Made by a program: the position numbers and the translations under genes. A stretch of 64,000 nucleotides of DNA from Gentiana macrophylla (Eukaryota; Streptophyta; Magnoliopsida; Gentianales; Gentianaceae), in NCBI GenBank assembly GCA_026214975.1, contig JAOBSW010000519.1, forward strand, positions 186,001 through 250,000, read 5' to 3'. This document shows positions 58,101-64,000 of the stretch, piece after piece (positions within the stretch are counted from its first letter, which is position 1; the number at the start of each line of letters is the position of its first letter). Below the pieces are notes generated by a model. That model made no database searches, had not been told where the DNA came from, and worked only from the letters and a program-made list of their open reading frames with translations.

Positions 58101-59976
58101 CCTAAATAAATTCATTTCTTCACCCAAAAAAAAAAGCGCCACCCTCCCCTTTTTCTTTAATAGAAGCCCCTCCTTTTTATTCATGTGATTTCGTACTTTG
58201 GCTAGTCTTTTCTTTTGAGTTTTGACACATTTTTACTTGATTTTTATGTTTTATGATCATATGATGTAAGATTTATATTGGACAATCATTACTATTAAAA
58301 ATATTTTTAAAAAAATGAAATCGCATAGGCGCCGTCTAGGCGCCCTGGGCCTTAGACGCCCCTAGGTCACACCGACTTCGCCAAGCGAGTTTTAGAACAC
58401 TGCTTTGAAAATATGTAAGGAATGTTTTTCTTTGTTCGGCATGAGGAGAGGCCCGAACTCAGTCGTTGGAAGTCGGATCCTTTACCCAAGGATGATTGTC
58501 CGACCAACGTTAGTAACAAGGCATTGCGAGCCATCCGAGATGAGGGAGTCTCCCTAGTGGTTAAGGAATTATCTTCCAAGCTGATCAACGCTGCTCAACT
58601 AGCTGAGGCAGGGTGTGCTCCCTATGTTGCACTTAGCATCGAGGACAGAGATGCCTGTAGGACTTTGTTTTGTTTTATTTTGTCTTATTTTCTTTCATCG
58701 TGTTTGTTTTGAAGCTGGATTAATCATTTCCCTGTTTTGCCTTGGCATTGAGATACTTGGTTGCACTGCTATCCGCTGCTAGTGGTGAGGCTAAGGAAGA
58801 TTAGCGTGAAGAAGACATTGCTTTTCAGGGGTTTTCTACTAGAGTTCCCCCGGCTACTGCTGCTCGAGCTGCGGGCTCAACCTTGGATGCCTCTACTTCG
58901 CACTTGTTGGCTAATTTGCCAGATGATTCCGTGGCGCACTCTTCCCCCCATCAATATTTGAGGGATAACATAACCCCTATCAATTTTGATGGGACCACTC
59001 TGAAGTGCATCCCTCAGCTTCTAAGAAAAGGCCGGACTGAAACGTCGGAGGCCAGTAGGAAAGGCAGGTCTAGGATGACGACTATATCTGCTGCTCTTCC
59101 TGACACTACTCTAGATCCTTCCACTCAAGATGAGGAGGATGCTGCTACTGATCAAGATGTGATCTCTGAGATGTCCGACCTGCAGCTAGCTGATCCTGGC
59201 TTTAAGGCCATGAGATACGCAAGTCCCACTTTCTGTGTTCTACTCTGTACCTTAACTTGGTAGATTTTCTCATGTTAGATAACCGGTTATGCAGGGGCCC
59301 TGGTTGGCCATGAAGTATTCAAGAAACATGCTACATCTACTGCCAACACATTGAAGTTGGATAAGAAGATAGCCGATCTAGAGAAGATGGCCTCTGATCG
59401 TCAGCAGAGCTCAATGATGTGACCAAGGCCAAAGACCAGGAGATTGGGGCTCTCAAAGAGCAGCACCAGGCTCAGGTTACTGAACTGAAAGTCCTAGAGA
59501 CCAAATATACAGCCGGCCTCCAAGATGTGGAGGAGAAGTATTCGGCAGAAAGGACTGAGCTGAAGAATACCATATGGAAGCTCCAAGCTGTGAAAGACAC
59601 ACAAGAAGTTGCTGTTTCGGGCCGAGTTAATCAGGAGATTCGAGATTATAAGTCTTCGACGGAGATCTCCCGAGCCATAAGGATTCTACTCATGCCCATG
59701 GTTAACTATAGCTACTCCTTAGGAGTCGATGACGCCAAGGCAAATTTTCCTGATCTTGCTGTTGATAGTCTCGCCAACAAGACTTTGTACAAGCTTAGGG
59801 TGGGTGATGCCTATGAGGCTCATTTGAAGGAGTTTAAGGAGCGGGTTAACGTTCTGTCAAAGTATGCCACCTGCCATGCTGCTGCTTCTCGTCAAGCCTC
59901 TTCTTCGGCAGTTCCTTCTGCTTCACTTGCTTCTACCGAACTTCCTCAAGCTAATACAACCACGGAGCCTGGATAG
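57170..59976 (+). pseudogene. Antisense extra ORF of the Tat-C element
   Basis: This gene runs opposite to the Tat gag-pol, between pol and the 3' LTR. Readable parts: 57170-57478 (MSVSSALVERLFGSE, then a Pro/Ser-rich piece); 57441-57830 (FESVLRLPLCLAFLTVVRHHGIG, SINPFRALYQIKNV), which resembles the plant 'putative gypsy type transposon' family (Pfam PF04195 as I recall); 58422-58656 (RPELSRWKSDPLP, then APYVALSIED); 58830-59215 (linker); and 59300-59976 (coiled coil, AELNDVTKAKDQEIGALKEQ, ending in a Ser/Ala-rich tail). GT...AG boundaries fit introns at about 58656-58829 and 59210-59298. A MITE at 57872-58402 and frameshifts near 57470 and 59405 break it. Antisense ORFs at this place are known in Tat elements such as Grande; function unknown. 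Confidence 0.7.
57872..58402. mobile_element. hAT-type MITE with (TA)26 (531 bp)
   Basis: Termini CAGTGTTCTAAAA and TTTTAGAACACTG are inverted repeats. Flanks CTTTCCAA (57864-57871) and CTTTGAAA (58403-58410) are a diverged 8-bp duplication. The subterminal parts hold GCCTAGGCG-like palindromes. A pure TA run is at 58048-58099. This is a common plant MITE type; it splits the antisense Tat-C gene. Confidence 0.85.
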
Positions 59977-60254
59977 AACTCGACCTCCAAAGCTTCTTGA
60001 GCTTCTAGTCTTCTTTTTATTTTCACTATTTTGCTTTGAAAGATTCTATATGTAACATGTATCATTCAATATATGCAATATTTTACTAAGTGTTCTTAAC
60101 TTAGCTTTATTTTCAGCACTTTCTCTAATCACTTCGGTCTGTTATGGACATCTTGCCCCCCAGTATGCCATGCTTAAACTATTAGTTCTTGGATGGCATA
60201 CTTAGTCTTCTTTGAGTAATTTTTACCCTTGAGTCGACCTACAACACTTGATGT

Positions 60255-60484
60255 TTGATCTGCAAACTTTGCTGAGTCTGACCTGCAGAGCTCAACTCGA
60301 TGTCTGTCCTGCAGAATTAATGAGCTTGTACTACAAGCTTGTTGAGTCTGACCTGCAGAACTCAGTTCGATGTCTGTCCTACAGACTTAACGAGTTTGGC
60401 TTTTGCAAACTTGTTGAGTTTGACCTACAGAACTCAGTTCGATATCTTTCATGCAGACTTAATGAGTTTGTCCTACAGACTTAA
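60255..60484 (+). repeat. About 70-bp tandem repeat, just over three copies
   Basis: Units start near GTTGAGTCTGACCTGCAGA at 60270, 60340 and 60412, with lengths 70, 72 and 70. Each contains CAGTTCGATGTCTGTCCT and two CTGCAG/CTACAG words. They lie between the antisense gene and the end of Tat-C pol. Tandem subrepeats in this non-coding region are a known habit of Tat elements. Confidence 0.82.
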
Positions 60485-60544
60485 GTAAACCATTCACATT
60501 ATGGACAATGGGAAGAGAAAAATATTATTGAAACATTATTACTG

Positions 60545-60633
60545 AAATGCACAATTAACATATTGAAGTCTGGAACCAGTCCTAGACATGGAATTTGCGA
60601 AGATTGTTGGCGTGCCAACTTCAAGGAATGGTC
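60545..60633 (-). pseudogene. Tat-C polyprotein, last codons
   Basis: Minus-strand translation has WHANNLRKFHV then a TAG stop, the same end as Tat-B (WHANNLRKFYV). One further in-frame TGA precedes it. Everything upstream has been replaced by the tandem array that starts at 60634. It fixes the direction of Tat-C as minus and so shows the 57170-59976 gene to be antisense. Confidence 0.78.
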
Positions 60634-62334
60634 GTTTTGAGTAAACTCTACTACAATTATGTATAAAAAGTTGTAAACCCCGCTTTGAGTAAACTCTGCT
60701 GCAATTATAAACAAAAAGTTGTAAAACCCCGTGTTGAGTAAAATTTACTATAATTTTAAATACAAAAAGTTGTAAACCACCATTTTGAGGAAATCCTAGT
60801 ACAATTATATACTGAAAGTAGTAAACCCCTATTCTGAGTAAACTCTACTACAATTATATACAAGAAGTTGTAAACCCCCATTTTGAGTAAACTCTACTAG
60901 ATAATTGTAAACCCCCATTTTGAGTTTACTCAACTACATTTATATACAAAAAGTTATGAACACTCGTTTTGAATAAATTCTACTACAATTATATAAAAAA
61001 AAGTTGTATACACCCGTTTTGAGTAAACTCAACTATAATTTAGTATACAAAAATTTGTAAACCCCCATATTGAGTAAACTCTACTACAATTTTATATACA
61101 AAAAATTGTATACCCCCGTTTTAAGTAAAATCTACTACAATTATATACAAAAAGTTGTAAACCCCCGAATAACTCTACTACAATTATATAGAAAAAGATG
61201 TAAACCCCTGTTTTGAGTAAACTCCACTACAATTATATACAAAAAGTCGTAAAACCCCGTTTTGAATAACTCTACTACAATTATATACAAAAAGATGTGA
61301 ACCCCCGTTTTGAGTACTCTACTACAATTATATGCAAAAAGCAAAAAGTTGTAATCCCCCATTTTGAGTAAACTCTACTATAACTATATATACAAAAAGT
61401 TGTAAACCTCCGTTTTGAGTAAACTCTACTACGATTATATACAAAAAGTTGTAAACCCTCGTTATAAGTAAACTCTAATACGATTATATACAAAAAGTTG
61501 TAAACCCACGTTTTGAGTAAACATCAAAAAAATGTAAACCCCTGTTTTGAATAAACTCTACTACAATTTTATAGACAAAAAGTTGTAAACGCCCGTTTTG
61601 AGTAAACTCTACTATTACATACAAAAAGTTTTAAACCCCCATTTTGAGTAAACTGTACTATAATTTTATATACAAAAAGTGGTAAACCCCCGTTTTGAGT
61701 AAACTCTCTAGTAATTTTGTATACAAAAAATTTTAAACCCCCGTTTTGAAAAAAAAAACATTACTACAGTTATATACAAAAATTTGTAAACCCCCGTTTT
61801 GAGTAAACTCTACTATAATTATATAAAAAAAAGTTGTAAACCCCCGCTTTGAGCAAACTCTACTACAATTATATACAAAAAGTTTTAAAACCCCGTTTTG
61901 AGTAAAATCTACTATAATTTTAAATACAAAAAGCTGTAAACCCCCATTTTGAGGAAATTCTAGTACAATTATATACAAAATATTGTAAACCCCCGTTTTG
62001 AGTAAACTCTACTACAATTATATACAAGAAGTTGTGAACCCCCGTTTTGAGTAAACTCTACAATATAATTGTAAACCCCCATTTTGAGTTTACTCAACTA
62101 CAATTATATACAAAAAGTTGTGAACCCTCGTTTTGAATAAACTCTACTACACTTATATAAAAAAAGTTGTATACACCCGTTTTGTGTAAACTCAACTATA
62201 ATTTAATATACACAAAGTTGTAAACCTAATATTGAGTAAACTCTACTACAAATTTATATACAAAAAGTTATATACCCCCGTTTTGCGTAAACTCTAATAT
62301 AATTATATACAAAAAGTTGTAAACCCCATTGGTT
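60634..62334. repeat. 49-bp tandem array (about 34 units) with a higher-order duplication
   Basis: A typical unit has GTTTTGAGTAAACTCTAC, then an AATTATATACAAAAAGTTG phrase and TAAACCCCC, about 49 bases. GAGTAAACTC is nearly self-complementary to GAGTTTACTC, which also occurs (60910, 62082). The block at about 60675-61130 recurs in the same order of variants at about 61840-62300, a shift of about 1165 bases. Open frames through the array (YIIVVEFTQNGG-like) are only the repeat read as protein. Confidence 0.92.
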
Positions 62335-62810
62335 GTATTAATTCTCATGCAAGAAGAATCAGAACTAGCCGACTCAAGACCGAAGACCTCCCTAAGCAAC
62401 TATCGTGGATTGTCTAGCACGTTCCAAGGATCAATCTAGACAATGTCCAAACTAACACTTCACTTTATCGTCCTTCATGTTAATTTACGATGACATGCAA
62501 ATATTTGATCAGGCTACAAACATGTAAATTAAATATGTCGATCAGACATAGCTGGCGCTGATTTAATGAAACAGAATTTACTAGGAGTCCTATAACTGCG
62601 ATAAAGACCGTAGTGCTTGCGGAAGAATGCAACCTCTATTTCATGATTTCTTCACCAATAATTCAGATCTATACATATATGGGGTAAAATAAACCAACTA
62701 CAGCATAGCAGAACTAATATAAGTAATTAAACCATACTAATCACAAAAGATAAGAACGACATAGCTACATCTAGAAAGCCGAAAAATCATACCCTCGAAT
62801 ATGAGAGCAG
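62335..62810. other. Unassigned sequence
   Basis: About 475 bases between the tandem array and a Copia integrase. No domain, LTR terminus, primer site or repeat could be recognised. It may be host DNA or a decayed element. Confidence 0.4.
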
Positions 62811-63844
62811 GGAAAAATGACTATGCGTCCCTTCACGTCAAAGGGTAATAGGGCCAAAGAACCTCTAGAATTGGTACATTCAGAGCTATGTGGTCCAATG
62901 AATGTACAGGCTAGAGGCGGATTCGAGTATTTTGTGACTTTCATTGACGACTACTCGAGATTCGGATATCTTTATCTACTGCATAGGAAATCCGAAACTT
63001 GTGGTAAGTTTAAGGAATTCCAGACAGCTAGGCAAGTCTTTGAAATGCCTTCGCTCTGATCGCGGAGGTGAGTACTTAGATACTGAATTCACTGGCTATC
63101 TTTTGGAACAAGGGATATTTTCTCAACATTCCGTGCCTAGAACGCCTCAGCAAAACGGAGTTGCTTAGCGGAGAAATAGGACATTGATAGACATGGTCAG
63201 ATCAATGATGAGCTACGCTTCACTACCGGTTTCCTTTTGGGGACATGCCCTAGAAACAGCGGTCCACATTCTAAATGTGGTGCCGTCAAAGTCTGTCGAG
63301 AAAACGCCCCTTGAGTTACGGAATGAGAGTAAACCTAGTTTGCGTCACTACCGTATTTTGGGGTGTCCTGCACATGTGCTGGAGGACAAGACTGGCAAAC
63401 TGCAAGCACGTATGAAAGTATGTCTGTTTGTAGGGTATGCAAAAGGGACACGATGGGGTTTCTTCTATGATCCGGAAGATCAGAAGGTAGTAATTTCGAC
63501 TAATGCCACTTTTCTCGAGGATTAGTACATGAAGGACTTCAAGCCTCAGAGTAAATTTGTACTCGAGGAGTTACTTGCGGACAAGGTCAGACCACGGGTG
63601 ACACCTAGTGTCACGGATAACAACACTCTCGATACACTGGCGACCCCGGCGGTCTAGACCACACTCGGACGCCTTTGCCAGAGTGTCTCGGGCACCGATC
63701 TTGATACGGTATGCAACCAGAGGCGAATGTCGCCGTCTCTGATGGAGTGAAGGATGATCCAGTGTCCTATCATAGGGCTACGGATGATTCTGATAAGGAC
63801 ATGTGGATTGATGTGATGAATCGGGAGATGGAGTCTATGTACTC
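62811..63844 (+). pseudogene. Copia integrase to start of RT (broken)
   Basis: 62817-63059 has KEPLELVHSELCGPMNV and FVTFIDDYSRFGYLYLL, the first part of the integrase core. After a frameshift at about 63045 come LRSDRGGEYLDTEF (second catalytic Asp) and QHSVPRTPQQNGVA. A TAG at 63166-63168 then replaces the catalytic glutamate codon before [15 protein letters not shown]. 63184-63525 continues with [18 protein letters not shown] and [12 protein letters not shown], then a stop. The RT leader DPVSYHRATDDSDKDMW, then EMESMYS, ends where a Gypsy LTR begins. Confidence 0.88.
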
Positions 63845-64000
63845 TGTCACGGATTTTATTAGCAAACACAAACAAGTAATAATATTTATAAATCCGGTAT
63901 TCCCCAAGTGCAGGGATCGTAGTATAGAGATTAATACCGGAGTCGATCACAGGGAATCGAGGTATCTAGTTCATTAATTTTCCTGAGGTTGTTACTACTA
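63845..64000 (-). mobile_element. 3' end of a Gypsy LTR related to Athila-D (cut by window edge)
   Basis: On minus the last bases read AAAATCCGTGACA, against AAAATCCGGGACA in Athila-D, preceded by the 'tactacgatccctgcacttg' phrase also found before 46660. It lies directly beside Copia coding DNA, so this is the outer (3') end of an insertion whose body is beyond the window, or a solo LTR. Confidence 0.75.

Noticed and set aside
61141..61978. Minus-strand open frames with YIIVVEFTQNGG-type repeats
   Set aside because: These are the 49-bp tandem unit translated. Unit length is not a multiple of three and frames break often, so no protein repeat is supported.
60634..62334. CRISPR-like array
   Set aside because: Units are contiguous with no unique spacers, and the context is a plant genome with retrotransposons.
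62335..62810. Host exon between the array and the Copia integrase
   Set aside because: No open frame, splice pattern or recognisable domain.

Overview
This window looks like intergenic DNA of a flowering plant, probably a eudicot. It is AT-rich, and almost all of it is plant LTR retrotransposons (Ty3/Gypsy of the Athila, Tat and chromovirus lineages, and Ty1/Copia) nested in one another, with small hAT-like MITEs, microsatellites and one tandem-repeat array. I found no convincing host gene, tRNA, rRNA or CRISPR array. Nearly every coding region is a decayed retroelement domain.

Layout. 1-2486: 3' end and LTR of a Gypsy element. 2487-3489: Copia LTR fragment. 3490-6277: chromovirus integrase tail, polypurine tract and a 2.27-kb LTR carrying a very regular 72-bp array of dyads. 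6290-6540: tail of a Tat polyprotein. 6541-9903 and 30576-31243: a non-coding Athila-like element (LTR, tRNA-Asp primer site, no genes, polypurine tract). It is split by a large minus-strand Copia element (Copia-1, 9909-30570, target duplication GCGCC). Copia-1 has no recognisable pol. Its 3' LTR was itself hit by an Athila element (Athila-A, target duplication AGGTG). A block of about 4.9 kb (about 17.24-22.19 kb) was later inverted, so parts of both elements now face the other way. 31286-37060: minus-strand Tat element (Tat-B) with gag, protease, RT, two RNase H regions and integrase, all broken. 37280-37672: short Copia LTR. 37689-44710: a complete pol-less Copia element (Copia-2, target duplication AAAAT) related to Copia-1. 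44879-60633: 3' part of a second Tat element (Tat-C) that carries an antisense extra gene at 57170-59976. Its 3' LTR is split by a complete Athila element (Athila-D, 45049-56372, target duplication ACGTT). 60634-62334: a 49-bp tandem array with a higher-order duplication. 62811-63844: Copia integrase to RT start. 63845-64000: end of a Gypsy LTR related to Athila-D.

The most noteworthy content is (1) the nested insertion plus inversion, which can be reconstructed from target duplications; (2) a family of Copia-like elements in which gag is followed by a shared, unrecognised acidic ORF in place of pol; (3) the antisense extra ORF of the Tat element; (4) regular dyad arrays in two unrelated LTRs; and (5) loss of the catalytic glutamate in all three integrases that can be read at that site. 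The elements do not form a host pathway. The autonomous-type Gypsy copies carry the usual gag-pol order, and the pol-less ones could only have moved with enzymes supplied by other elements. All positions and comparisons were read by eye.
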